NCBI GenBank assembly: GCA_041879425.1
Contig: CP090854.1
Location: 2,976,001 to 3,040,000, forward strand
Length of the DNA: 64,000 nucleotides
Direction of reading: 5' to 3'
From: Vibrio pomeroyi
GTDB lineage: Bacteria > Pseudomonadota > Gammaproteobacteria > Enterobacterales > Vibrionaceae
Each line of letters begins with the position of its first letter. Positions within the stretch are counted from its first letter, which is position 1. Position numbers and translations under genes: made by a program. Below, one piece after another: positions 10,109 to 18,736 of the stretch. The notes beneath the pieces were generated by a model. It did no database searches. It worked only from the letters and a program-made list of their open reading frames with translations, and was not told where the DNA came from.

Positions 10109-11542
10109 ATGCGCCTTCTACCTACTCTACTTTTATGTAGTTTTTCCATTAGCGTTTTCTCTATTAACGCTTTCGCATACGCCCCTTTAGATAAACTGCC
10201 CGATGGCAGTAACACAAGCCTGATCTTAGAATCTTTAAGTGGCAGTTCAAATGAAATGAATACCAACAGTGATGGCTTTTATCCACCAGCCAGCACTTTA
10301 AAACTGGTTACAGCTTTAGCGGCTAAATTGGAGTTAGGAGATGAGTTTCACTACACAACCAGTATTGCCCGTTCCAATAAGGATGTTGTGATCTCATTCA
10401 GCGGTGACCCAACACTACAACGAGAAGATCTAAAAAGCCTTTTAGCTCAATACGCTAAGTCGCAATCTAGAACCATTAAAGGCAACTTATACCTCGATGA
10501 CTCGGCTTATACGGGCTATCAACGTGCCGTTGGTTGGCCTTGGGACATTCTAGGCGTTTGTTACAGCGCGCCTTCGAGTGCGATGACGTTAAACAGCAAC
10601 TGCGCGCAAGCTTCTATTTATACAAAAGATAACGGGACAACACGCGTATATATCCCTGCACATTATCCGATAGACGTGACAACCACTGCTGCCACCGTAA
10701 CGCGCTCAGGGCAAAAGGCTACACAATGCGACTTAGAGCTCATTACTACCCCAGACAACGCTTACAAGCTCTCCGGTTGCTTGGTTGAGCGTAAGAAACC
10801 ATTGCCACTCAAATTTGCGATTCAAAATCCAGAGCTTTATACTTCTCAAGTCGTGACCTCACTGCTTAAAGAGCTGAAAATCCAAGTAAAGGGTGATGTG
10901 ATCCTTGGTAAAAAAGAGACAGCAGACAAAACGACACTAGTTGCTAGTCACCATTCTGAAAAGCTTCCCGAACTGCTCGATATCATGCTGAAGAAATCAG
11001 ACAACCTAATTGCTGACAACCTTACCAAGACGCTAGGTGCGACATTTTATGTTCAACCGGGCAGCTTCAATAACGGCACTGAAGCGATAAAGCAGATCTT
11101 ACTGACTAAGGCCAACATCGATCTCAGCAAAGCGCAGCTAGTCGATGGTTCAGGGTTATCTAGAAATAACCGAATGACGTCGCAGACCATGGCACAGGTG
11201 CTTCGTTATATCTGGGAAAACGATCAACAACTCAACCTAATTGATGCAATGCCAACGTCAGGCATTGATGGAACGCTTAAGTATCGTCAAAGCATGCGAA
11301 AAGCGCCGATTAAAGGCAACATCATTGCCAAGAGTGGTTCTCTATACGGCAGTTACAATATGGCGGGGTTTGGTTTAGATAAATCAGGTAATCCAAATTC
11401 GATCTTCGTGCAGTTTGTTCGTGATTATTTCCCTGCAAAGCCAGATCCTGACAAACCAGTGGAAGCACCGATCACTCAGTTCGAACGCGCTTTCTATAAA
11501 GATGTGGTCGAGTTTAGTCAAACACAGGGCAAATCTCAGTAG
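10109..11542 (+). CDS. dacB: D-alanyl-D-alanine carboxypeptidase/endopeptidase PBP4
   Basis: A periplasmic class C low-molecular-weight penicillin-binding protein (477 residues) that cleaves D-Ala-D-Ala termini and DD-crosslinks of peptidoglycan. A signal peptide (residues 1-23) is present. Active-site motifs are the SxxK tetrad in PPASTLKLVTAL (Ser62-Lys65), the SxN region in LVDGSGLSRNNRM, and the K-S/T-G motif in IIAKSGSLYGSYN. The large insert between the first two motifs is as in E. coli DacB. It has its own start after the ompU terminator and is convergent with the mgtE-type gene; the two share a bidirectional terminator. Confidence 0.95.
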   Translation: MRLLPTLLLCSFSISVFSINAFAYAPLDKLPDGSNTSLILESLSGSSNEMNTNSDGFYPPASTLKLVTALAAKLELGDEFHYTTSIARSNKDVVISFSGDPTLQREDLKSLLAQYAKSQSRTIKGNLYLDDSAYTGYQRAVGWPWDILGVCYSAPSSAMTLNSNCAQASIYTKDNGTTRVYIPAHYPIDVTTTAATVTRSGQKATQCDLELITTPDNAYKLSGCLVERKKPLPLKFAIQNPELYTSQVVTSLLKELKIQVKGDVILGKKETADKTTLVASHHSEKLPELLDIMLKKSDNLIADNLTKTLGATFYVQPGSFNNGTEAIKQILLTKANIDLSKAQLVDGSGLSRNNRMTSQTMAQVLRYIWENDQQLNLIDAMPTSGIDGTLKYRQSMRKAPIKGNIIAKSGSLYGSYNMAGFGLDKSGNPNSIFVQFVRDYFPAKPDPDKPVEAPITQFERAFYKDVVEFSQTQGKSQ

Positions 11543-11576
11543 CGTTCAGTTTGTTGTAAGTGGTTAATTAAACATG

Positions 11577-11617
11577 AAAAATGGCGCTGAAGATCTTGAA
11601 TCTTCAGCGCCATTTTT
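11577..11617. terminator. Bidirectional terminator between dacB and the mgtE-type gene
   Basis: A perfect stem of at least 17 bp containing GGCGCTGAAGAT and ATCTTCAGCGCC, with a five-base loop and flanking A/T tracts. It serves both converging genes. Confidence 0.92.
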
Positions 11618-11651
11618 GCTTCTAAGGTGTTTTTAGTTATTTTTATAGGAA

Positions 11652-12497
11652 CTAAGCGATACCGAGGAATGAGTTCACGACTGTGAAATAGATCCACATT
11701 CCTGAGATATCGACTATCGATGCAAGTACTGGGCTCACTAACACAGCCGGATCCAGCTTGAATAGCCTAGCAACGATCGGCAACCCACCACCGAGCACCG
11801 TGGATATCGTCACCTGAATAAACAGTGCTACGGCAATCGCTAAAGCAATCATGTTGATGTCATAACCGCCAGTTGATTGGTTTTCGCTAAACAACAAGAT
11901 CCGTCCAATCATCACCACTGCAATCGCCAGAGCTAAACAGATAGCAACTCTAAACTCTTTCCACAGAACATTAGCCCATTGGCGTTTTTTCAACTCGCCG
12001 GTGGCTAAGGCTCTAATCACTAGAGTCGCAGCTTGTGTTCCTGTATTACCACCCGCAGCAGCGATTACCGGCATATAAATAGCTAGAAGTACTAACTGGC
12101 TAAGGATGTCTTCATACTGAGCGATGATAAGCCCAGAAACGATACCTAGTAATGCTAAGGCAATAATCCACCCGATGCGCTGCCTAACATGGCTCATCAC
12201 CCCAGTTGAAAGGTAACCCTGTTGAGGCTCAACCTCTGAGTAGATCAGCCCTAGTTGGTGAGCTAGATGTCGAGAGCGCTTCTCAAAGCCCTGCTCTTCT
12301 AACTCACTAAGTAAAGTCTGAATCGTACTAAGAGAACATTGCCCAAGTACTAGCACCGCATCTTCAAGCGGCATGCGGTTCAAAAGGTTAACTTGTTGCT
12401 CACGTCCGTACTGTTGAAATGCATTCGATACAGCTTGGATGTCTTGCTCTGAGTACAGAGCTTCAATAGATAAAAAAGTGTTGTTCATTACCGTCAT
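11652..12497 (-). CDS. Short MgtE-family divalent-cation transporter without CBS domains
   Basis: A predicted inner-membrane Mg2+ (or other divalent cation) channel/transporter. Of 281 residues, about 1-95 resemble the helical MgtE N domain (ALYSEQDIQAVSNAFQQ, LEDAVLVLGQ), and 109-281 hold about five membrane segments with the pore signature GGNTGTQAATLVIRALATGE (149 onward), where the Mg2+-binding TM2 lies. The CBS-pair that gates classical MgtE (about 450 residues) is absent. The ATG at 12497 is preferred because GGGAG lies 7 nt upstream; an ATG at 12518 lacks this. It follows tyrS on the same strand, but a terminator and a 340-nt leader with tandem repeats separate them, so it is probably its own transcription unit. 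The substrate is inferred from family membership only. Confidence 0.85.
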   Translation of the reverse strand: MTVMNNTFLSIEALYSEQDIQAVSNAFQQYGREQQVNLLNRMPLEDAVLVLGQCSLSTIQTLLSELEEQGFEKRSRHLAHQLGLIYSEVEPQQGYLSTGVMSHVRQRIGWIIALALLGIVSGLIIAQYEDILSQLVLLAIYMPVIAAAGGNTGTQAATLVIRALATGELKKRQWANVLWKEFRVAICLALAIAVVMIGRILLFSENQSTGGYDINMIALAIAVALFIQVTISTVLGGGLPIVARLFKLDPAVLVSPVLASIVDISGMWIYFTVVNSFLGIA

Positions 12498-12542
12498 GGC
12501 GAATCTCCCGATTGGCAAAGGTAACGACCATCAAAACAAATA

Positions 12543-12656
12543 GCCTAGAGCTAATACACCAAGGGCATATAGCTTTTATCCCAGGAGGGTGTAGCCATGC
12601 GCACCAAGAGGGTGTAGCCATGCGCACCAAGAGCGTATAACTAGTCTCACCAAGAG
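12543..12656 (-). repeat. Five tandem 22-23-bp repeats in the mgtE-type leader
   Basis: Reading the minus strand from 12656: units at 12634-12656, 12611-12633, 12588-12610, 12565-12587 (23 bp each) and 12543-12564 (22 bp). Units 2 and 3 are identical (CTCTTGGTGCGCATGGCTAC followed by ACC). Unit 1 shares the CTCTTGGTG head, unit 5 has CCTTGGTG, and unit 4 is the most diverged (CTCCTGGG head, GCTATA core). The array ends 45 nt before the start codon. Confidence 0.9.
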
Positions 12657-12769
12657 CTGAAAACTACTGGCGTGTCTACTTGTTAGAATCTAGAGTGTGG
12701 AAAAGAATGAGGGGGAAAACAAAGATACCCTACCTGAACGGCAGGACAATAGATCAATACCGAGACAGC

Positions 12770-12814
12770 TTATTCTTCTCCATTCAAACTAGGAGGATGG
12801 TCGGTATTGTTCAT
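12770..12814 (-). CDS. Possible 14-residue leader peptide upstream of the mgtE-type gene
   Basis: A short frame encoding MNNTDHPPSLNGEE, with CTGGAG placed 6 nt before the ATG. It contains an Asp-His-Pro-Pro stretch and an acidic end. Mg2+-responsive leader peptides such as MgtL use acidic/proline-rich stretches that destabilise ribosomes at low Mg2+, so a similar role is conceivable. Codons 2-5 (CAATACCGA) are perfectly complementary to TCGGTATTG just after the stop, so translation would open that stem. Against this, TTGACA-N17-TATGAA overlaps the same bases, and if that is the promoter the start codon would not be transcribed. Not resolved from sequence. Confidence 0.3.
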   Translation of the reverse strand: MNNTDHPPSLNGEE

Positions 12815-12831
12815 AAAAATCTCCAGAATTA

Positions 12832-12846
12832 CTGTCAATTTGACAG
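12832..12846. promoter_or_regulatory. 15-bp operator-like palindrome at the mgtE-type promoter
   Basis: CTGTCAATTTGACAG is a perfect 7-1-7 palindrome overlapping the TTGACA -35 element of the proposed promoter. The half CTGTCAAT recurs at 12891-12898. This is the geometry of a repressor operator; the regulator is unknown. Confidence 0.5.
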
Positions 12847-12898
12847 CGCGCATAGTGTAGCAATAGGCGTTTCAAAGTTTCGTCAACTTTCTGTCAAT

Positions 12899-12925
12899 AA
12901 AAAAGGCATCCGTAGATGCCTTTTA
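12899..12925 (-). terminator. tyrS terminator
   Basis: AAAGGCATC, loop CGTA, GATGCCTTT with a U-tract on the minus strand, 22 nt past the tyrS stop. Confidence 0.88.
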
Positions 12926-12946
12926 TTCAATTATTGATGAGCGTTA

Positions 12947-14134
12947 TTACTTGATAGTAATACGAGCAAACTTACGCTTACCTACTTGGTAAACCGCAGT
13001 ACCTGCTTCAGGTACAAATTTGCTGTCTTCAATCTTCTCGCCTTCAAGCTTAGCTGCGCCTTGCTTGATCATACGCATCGCATCAGAAGTCGAGTTTACT
13101 AGACCCGCTTCTTTTAGAACGTTAGCAATTGGTAGGCCTGCTTCGAATTCGAATTCAGGCATATCATCTGGCACTTGGTTCTTAGCAAAACGGTTAACGA
13201 ACTCTTGCTCAGCTGCATCAGCATCCGCTTCAGAGTGGAAACGAGCAATGATCTCTTTCGCTAGAAGCACTTTCACGTCACGCGGGTTTTTACCTGCATC
13301 AACGCCAGCTTTCAGTTCCGCAACTTCTTCAAGTGGGCGGAAAGACAGTAGTTCGTAGTAACTCCACATTAGATCGTCAGAGATAGACATGATCTTGCCA
13401 AACATCTCGCTTGGTGCTTCGCTAATACCGATGTAGTTGTGCGCAGACTTAGACATCTTCTTCACACCATCTAGACCAACAAGTAGTGGCATCATCAGTA
13501 CCGCTTGTGGTTTTTGACCTGCTGCTTTTTGCAGTTCACGACCCATTAGCAGGTTAAACTTCTGGTCAGTACCGCCAAGCTCAACGTCGCTCTCTAGTGC
13601 AACAGAGTCGTGACCTTGAAGAAGTGGGTACATGAATTCGTGGATAGCGATCGGTTGACCACCAGCGTAACGCTTTTTAAAGTCGTCACGCTCAAGCATA
13701 CGAGCAACAGTTTGGTTAGACGCAAGACGAATCATGCCTTCAGCACCAAGTTCAGATAGCCACTCAGAGTTGAAACGAATTTGCGTTTTTGCAGGGTCTA
13801 GAATCTTGAATACTTGCTCTTTGTAAGTTTCAGCATTCTTCAATACGTCTTCACGACTTAGCGGTGGACGCGTTGAGTTTTTACCTGATGGGTCACCAAC
13901 CATTGCAGTGAAATCACCGATAAGGAATGTCACTTCATGACCAAGCTCTTGGAAAGCACGAAGCTTGTTAAAGATAACCGTATGGCCTAGGTGGATATCT
14001 GGAGCTGTTGGATCGGCACCCAGCTTAATGCGTAAAGGACGACCTTCTTTTAATTTAGCAATCAGTCCGTCTTCTGGAATCAGTTCTTCTACGCCACGTT
14101 TGATCTCGGCTAGTGCAGCTTCAATACTCGCCAT
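12947..14134 (-). CDS. tyrS: Tyrosyl-tRNA synthetase
   Basis: Class Ic aminoacyl-tRNA synthetase charging tRNA-Tyr in the cytoplasm. At 395 residues it belongs to the shorter TyrS branch (the TyrZ-like group). It has the HIGH-type motif [10 protein letters not shown] (about 46-55), the tyrosine-binding [18 protein letters not shown], the KMSKS loop in [14 protein letters not shown] (about 228-241), and a C-terminal S4 RNA-binding domain ([16 protein letters not shown]). GGGAG lies about 9 nt before the ATG at 14134. It is divergent from the M23 peptidase gene across 129 bp. Only one tyrS is visible in the window. Confidence 0.95.
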   Translation of the reverse strand: MASIEAALAEIKRGVEELIPEDGLIAKLKEGRPLRIKLGADPTAPDIHLGHTVIFNKLRAFQELGHEVTFLIGDFTAMVGDPSGKNSTRPPLSREDVLKNAETYKEQVFKILDPAKTQIRFNSEWLSELGAEGMIRLASNQTVARMLERDDFKKRYAGGQPIAIHEFMYPLLQGHDSVALESDVELGGTDQKFNLLMGRELQKAAGQKPQAVLMMPLLVGLDGVKKMSKSAHNYIGISEAPSEMFGKIMSISDDLMWSYYELLSFRPLEEVAELKAGVDAGKNPRDVKVLLAKEIIARFHSEADADAAEQEFVNRFAKNQVPDDMPEFEFEAGLPIANVLKEAGLVNSTSDAMRMIKQGAAKLEGEKIEDSKFVPEAGTAVYQVGKRKFARITIK

Positions 14135-14263
14135 TCTTGTTCACTCCCACAGATTTGGCAAAAATACATTAATTAGACATCTTACTTGAATAGCGATGTA
14201 TTTTGAAACCAGTTACACTATTCCGTCGTCGATTTTCATAATATTTACAGAACGAACCGGAAC

Positions 14264-15553
14264 ATGTTGTCTATTTTTGCACGCCTTCCTATTTTGCACC
14301 GGGCTTTTATCGCATTTTTTAGTGCCGTAATTTTCGTCGCGATTTTCTTACTCCCCGACGTCAACAGTTTGCGTGACGACTCGGGAGCTTTAGTGGTGGG
14401 AAAACATTATCCACTGACTATCGATGCATCTGCACTTGTTAGCTCAAGTGACGCACCACCAACGGCAGTACTCAATTGGGAAAAATACACCGTTCGTTCT
14501 GGCGAAAGCACCTCTGTTTTATTCGAGCGTATTGGCCTCTCATACCGTCTGTTAATCACGCTACTCAATACCAATAATGATATTAAGAAGCAGCTGTCGA
14601 ACCTAAGACCTGGTGATGTATTGCAATTCGGCTTTGATGAAAACAACGACCTTATTCAGTTAAAACGACAACTTAGTGCCTTTGAAAGCTTCAAGATCAC
14701 TAAATCTGGCGATTCATTTTCTTCTAGCTTCGACAAGAAGGAAGTGGCCTACCAATACAACTATGCCGAAGCCAACATCACCTCTAACTTCTGGAATGCA
14801 GGTGTCAGTGCCGGCCTAACTGCAAACCAGATTATGGAATTGGCGGGGATCTTCGGTTGGGATATCGACTTTGCGTTGGATATTCGTAAGAACGACAGTT
14901 TCAAGATCTTGTACCAAGAGAAAGTGGTTGAAGGCGAAGTGATTGGTCGCGGCAAGATCATGGCGGCGGTGTTCAAAAACCAAGGTGATTCATTTACCGC
15001 GGTACTGGATGACAAGAGCGGCAACTACTTCGATGAAAATGGTCGAGCAATGAAGAAAGCCTTCCTGCGCTCTCCGATTGATTTCCGTCGTGTAACATCG
15101 AACTTTAACCCACGCAGAAAGCACCCAGTAACTGGTAAGGTTCGTGCTCACCGTGGTACTGACTACGCAGCCCCTGTTGGCACGCCTATCTGGGCGGCGG
15201 GTGATGGTATCGTTCAGAAGTCGGGTTACAACCAGTTCAATGGTAACTACGTGTTCATTCGCCACAGCAACACCTACATCACCAAGTACTTGCACATGAA
15301 GCGACGCATGGTGAAAACAGGTCAGCGAGTAAAACAAGGCCAAACCATTGGTACTTTGGGTGGCACAGGTCGTGTGACTGGCCCGCACTTACACTATGAA
15401 TTCTTGGTTAATGGCGTTCACAAGAATGCGCGTACCGTGAAGTTGCCACAATCTAAGTCGTTAACCGGTAAAGCAAAAGCTACTTTCATTGCGAATTCAG
15501 AGATTCGACTCAGGAACCTTGAGCGATACGGTCAGTTGCTCGCAACTAATTAG
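14264..15553 (+). CDS. M23-family peptidoglycan endopeptidase (MepM/Shy type)
   Basis: A zinc metallo-endopeptidase that cuts peptide crosslinks in peptidoglycan to let the wall expand. Of 429 residues, 12-32 form a membrane anchor or signal sequence, about 70-140 an OapA/LysM-like domain (EKYTVRSGESTSVLFERIGLS), 160-265 a Csd3-type N2 domain, and 275-390 the LytM catalytic domain. Zinc ligands are His296 and Asp300 (HRGTD) and His377 (GPHLHYEF, with His375); His344 is the other catalytic-site histidine. All are present, so the enzyme should be active. It is the likely equivalent of V. cholerae VC0630, which I recall as ShyC. It is convergent with the RND pump gene, with a shared terminator. 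Confidence 0.9.
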   Translation: MLSIFARLPILHRAFIAFFSAVIFVAIFLLPDVNSLRDDSGALVVGKHYPLTIDASALVSSSDAPPTAVLNWEKYTVRSGESTSVLFERIGLSYRLLITLLNTNNDIKKQLSNLRPGDVLQFGFDENNDLIQLKRQLSAFESFKITKSGDSFSSSFDKKEVAYQYNYAEANITSNFWNAGVSAGLTANQIMELAGIFGWDIDFALDIRKNDSFKILYQEKVVEGEVIGRGKIMAAVFKNQGDSFTAVLDDKSGNYFDENGRAMKKAFLRSPIDFRRVTSNFNPRRKHPVTGKVRAHRGTDYAAPVGTPIWAAGDGIVQKSGYNQFNGNYVFIRHSNTYITKYLHMKRRMVKTGQRVKQGQTIGTLGGTGRVTGPHLHYEFLVNGVHKNARTVKLPQSKSLTGKAKATFIANSEIRLRNLERYGQLLATN

Positions 15554-15581
15554 ATTGAAAGTCTAATCACGATAAAACAAT

Positions 15582-15613
15582 AAAAAGAGCGCCTTGATGG
15601 GCGCTCTTTTTAT
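15582..15613. terminator. Bidirectional terminator between the M23 gene and vexF
   Basis: AAAAAGAGCGCC, loop TTGATG, GGCGCTCTTTTT: a perfect inverted repeat with A/T tracts between converging genes. Confidence 0.9.
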
Positions 15614-15636
15614 TTTCGCTGAATCCACATGTTCTG

Positions 15637-18600
15637 TTATTTTTCAGGCTTCTTTTCTCGACCTAACATCAATAGACATGGTGTCAGTACCAAGGTCAGT
15701 ACCGTGGCAAATGCTAGCCCACCGGCAATAGCAGTCGCTAGCTGTGACCACCATTGTGTACTTGGCGCGCCAAACTCTATCTTTTGATTAATCAGATCGA
15801 TATTCATCTCTAGCACCATCGGCATCAAACCTAAAATGGTTGTGACCGTAGTGAGCATTACTGGCCTTAAACGCTGAACACCGGTTCTCAGAATCGCATC
15901 TCGCTTGTCCAAGCCTCTTTTAATTAGCTGATTATAGGTATCAATCAGTACGATATTGTTGTTCACCACAATCCCTGCTAGTGCGATGACCCCGATACCC
16001 GACATCACGATGCCAAACGGGCGCTGGAAGATAAGCAGCCCAACAAACACACCAACGGTTGAAAACAGCACGGCACTCAAAATTAAGAACGCTTGATAGA
16101 AACTATTGAACTGAGTTATCAGAATCAAAGCCATTACCGCTAAAGCCACCAAGAACGCGCTTTGTAAGAAGGCTGAAGAGTTTTCTTGTTCTTCGTTTTG
16201 GCCGCGGATACGAAACTCAACAATACTCGGTAGTCCCAACTCACTCAACGCTTGCTCGATCTTTGGCAGCTCGAGCGCAAGGTTATAACCCTCTTCCATA
16301 TCCGCCATGATGTTCACGACTCGCTTACCATCGAGGCGCTTAATCGTATCTTGCTTATGATCGGGAACAATCTGAGCAAAGTTTGTGATTGGTACTAAGC
16401 CTGCTGGCGTTTTCACTCTCAGCTGGTCAAAGCGTCCAATATCCCTTTTATCATTCGGGTAACGCACCAAGATATCGACTTCTTCTGATGAGTCATCGGG
16501 CAGATAATCCCCAATCTTTAGTCCGTTAGTCACAAACTGAACGGTGTTGCCGACCAAGGTCGCGTCTGCTGCAAAACGGGCGGCATCGTCTCGACGGATA
16601 TCCACCGTCCAGTCGATTCCGTCTTTGCTTGCAGTGTCGCTAATATTGGTTAGTGCTTGATTGCCATCCGCCCAACTTCTTACGATCTTTGCCGCCTGAT
16701 TGAGTTGCTCAGGTGTTTTAGCCGACAGCTCAATTACCAAGTCATTTTCAACCGGAGGCCCAGCATCTGGGAATTTGTATTCAATTTCGACACCAGCGTA
16801 TTGGTCGGTTTTCACCTTTAACTCATCAATAATCGCTTTAACACTACGGCGGTATTGCCAATCGACAGGTGTAATCGAGATCAAACCAATCTGGTCGTCA
16901 CCGCCAGTACGCGTATAAACCGTATCAAACTCGTCATGATTCAGCATCATCTGTTCAATATCGCGTATGATGTCATCTTTTTCTTGAATAGAAAGGTCAC
17001 CGTGCGAGCGAACTTTAACGTTAAAGAATGGTGGATCAACTTCAGGGAAGAATTCGGCACCGAGTCCCGCTTTTGAATAGGTGAAACCAACTGCAACCGC
17101 GAGTAATATCGCACTGAACAGAATCTTAAATGGGTGCTTAATCGCAATCGACAATGTGTGGTAATACGCCTTGGTTAAGCCAGTCGCCTGTGAGAAATCA
17201 CCATTATGCAAAGCCACCATTCGAGCTTGGCTATGAGACGATACGTATTGCGGCTTGCCAATTAAGCCGCCCAACACTGGCACAAACAACAACGCCATAA
17301 TCAATGAAGCAGTTAACGTAGCGATCAGAGTTAGCGGCAAGAACTTCATGAATTCGCCCGTCACATCAGGCCAAAACAGCAGTGGAGCAAACGCCGCCAA
17401 GGTTGTTGCTGTTGATGCCGTTATTGGCCATGCCATTCGCTTGGCTGCATCTCGATAGGCCGCTTTACGCCCTTCTCCTTCTTGCATTCTCCGGTCGGCA
17501 AACTCAGTCACCACAATAGCGCCGTCAACCAACATCCCCACCGCCATAATCAGAGAAAACAACACCACGATGTTAACGGTTAAGCCGAATACAGACAGAA
17601 CCAATAGCCCCGTCAGGAATGAACCAGGAATTGAGATACCCACCAATAACGCGGTACGAACTCCAAGAATCGCGATGATAACGATCACCACCAGAATGAT
17701 GGCAGATAGAATATTGTTTTGAAGATCGTTGAGCATTATCTTCACATCTTTGGATTCGTCCCAAGTGTATTTAACCAACAGGTTATTTGGCCATTCAGCT
17801 TGCTGCTGAGCCCCGGCCATTACAGCTTTGACTAGCTCAACCGTTTCGATGATGTTCTCACCTGCACGCTTCTTGATGTCCAAGACCACCGCAGATTTAC
17901 CATCTAAACGCGCAAAACTTTCAGGGTCTCGAAACGCTCGACGAACTGTCGCCACATCACCAAAAGTGACCACCTGTTTGCCATCCACTTTAATCGGTAG
18001 CTCAAGCACATCCTTTAAGGAATTAAACACCGAAGGAACCTTGACCGAGAAACGACCATAGCCCGTATCGACAAAACCCGCGGCAACCACTCGGTTGTTC
18101 AAAGCGATCAGATTGTAGATATCAGCTTGATCTAAGCTGTAGCTCTCCATCAATAGAGGATCAACGATGATTTCAACGATGTCTTCCCTATCACCCGCAA
18201 TATCAACCTCTAATATCTGGCGATAGCTTTCGAGTTTATCTCCCACTTCTCGGGCAATTTGTACGATAGTACGTTCAGGAACAGTACCGAATAGCACCAC
18301 AGAAAGTACTGGTTGCTCAGAAGCGAGTGTAACTTCATTTACGGTTGGTTCATCACTGTCTTCTGGTAACTTTGGTTTGGCAAGGTCTACGGCATCACGA
18401 ACATCCGCCATCGCTTTGGTAAGATCAACTCCAACGTTAAACTCCAACACCACAGAGGCATGTCCTTCTGCTGCGGTGGCTGTCATCTCCTTTACGCCCT
18501 CAATCGACCTCAGCTCTTGCTCTATAGGTCGAACTAACAGACGTTCAGCATCAGTTGGCGAGATCCCTTGGTGCCCGACGGAAACGTAGATAATCGGGAT

Positions 18601-18726
18601 GGTGATGTCAGGGCTCGATTCTTTGGGGATCGTGATATAAGTAATAACACCTGCAACCAGAATAAGCGCCAAAAGGGAGAGCATTGTTCGAGCACGAGAC
18701 AAAGCTGCATCAATAATTGAATACAT
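15637..18726 (-). CDS. vexF: RND multidrug efflux pump inner-membrane subunit (VexF-like)
   Basis: An HAE1-type resistance-nodulation-division transporter (1029 residues, 12 membrane segments, two large periplasmic loops) that exports drugs with an adaptor and TolC. Residues 10-30 form TM1; PKESSPDITIPIIYVSV and PTDAERLLVRPIEQELRSIEGV are family hallmarks. The TM4 motif reads GMLVDGAIVVTEF where AcrB has an Asp-Asp pair, and the TM10 motif reads GIVVNNNIVLID where AcrB has Lys940, so the classical proton relay is altered. Position next to erpA and hemL matches VC0629, described as part of the Na+-dependent VexEF pump. The ATG at 18726 has AGGAG upstream and lies 10 nt after vexE. The symbol rests on synteny. 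Confidence 0.88.
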   Translation of the reverse strand: MYSIIDAALSRARTMLSLLALILVAGVITYITIPKESSPDITIPIIYVSVGHQGISPTDAERLLVRPIEQELRSIEGVKEMTATAAEGHASVVLEFNVGVDLTKAMADVRDAVDLAKPKLPEDSDEPTVNEVTLASEQPVLSVVLFGTVPERTIVQIAREVGDKLESYRQILEVDIAGDREDIVEIIVDPLLMESYSLDQADIYNLIALNNRVVAAGFVDTGYGRFSVKVPSVFNSLKDVLELPIKVDGKQVVTFGDVATVRRAFRDPESFARLDGKSAVVLDIKKRAGENIIETVELVKAVMAGAQQQAEWPNNLLVKYTWDESKDVKIMLNDLQNNILSAIILVVIVIIAILGVRTALLVGISIPGSFLTGLLVLSVFGLTVNIVVLFSLIMAVGMLVDGAIVVTEFADRRMQEGEGRKAAYRDAAKRMAWPITASTATTLAAFAPLLFWPDVTGEFMKFLPLTLIATLTASLIMALLFVPVLGGLIGKPQYVSSHSQARMVALHNGDFSQATGLTKAYYHTLSIAIKHPFKILFSAILLAVAVGFTYSKAGLGAEFFPEVDPPFFNVKVRSHGDLSIQEKDDIIRDIEQMMLNHDEFDTVYTRTGGDDQIGLISITPVDWQYRRSVKAIIDELKVKTDQYAGVEIEYKFPDAGPPVENDLVIELSAKTPEQLNQAAKIVRSWADGNQALTNISDTASKDGIDWTVDIRRDDAARFAADATLVGNTVQFVTNGLKIGDYLPDDSSEEVDILVRYPNDKRDIGRFDQLRVKTPAGLVPITNFAQIVPDHKQDTIKRLDGKRVVNIMADMEEGYNLALELPKIEQALSELGLPSIVEFRIRGQNEEQENSSAFLQSAFLVALAVMALILITQFNSFYQAFLILSAVLFSTVGVFVGLLIFQRPFGIVMSGIGVIALAGIVVNNNIVLIDTYNQLIKRGLDKRDAILRTGVQRLRPVMLTTVTTILGLMPMVLEMNIDLINQKIEFGAPSTQWWSQLATAIAGGLAFATVLTLVLTPCLLMLGREKKPEK

Positions 18727-18736
18727 CAGTTATCTC

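Larger units (their letters stand above)
12498..12898 (-). promoter_or_regulatory. Leader and promoter region of the mgtE-type gene
   Basis: About 400 bp between the tyrS terminator and the mgtE-type start. In the direction of transcription it holds: a palindrome (12832-12846), a consensus-like promoter TTGACA-N17-TATGAA (-10 at 12810-12815), an overlapping possible 14-codon reading frame (12770-12814), a 9-bp inverted repeat CAATACCGA/TCGGTATTG (12801-12809 with 12755-12763), a CCTGCC/GGTAGG hairpin near 12730, and five 22-23-bp tandem repeats (12543-12656). I see no match to the M-box Mg2+ riboswitch. Some form of metal-responsive control is inferred only. Confidence 0.55.

Noticed and set aside
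12543..12656. CRISPR array
   Set aside because: The repeats are contiguous with no unique spacers and there are no cas genes, so this is a tandem repeat.
12498..12898. M-box (Mg2+) riboswitch upstream of the mgtE-type gene
   Set aside because: I looked for the conserved M-box core and found no recognisable match; the elements present are of a different kind.
12680..12937. 85-codon plus-strand frame in the mgtE-type leader
   Set aside because: It overlaps the proposed promoter, palindrome and tyrS terminator of the opposite strand, and its composition is not protein-like.
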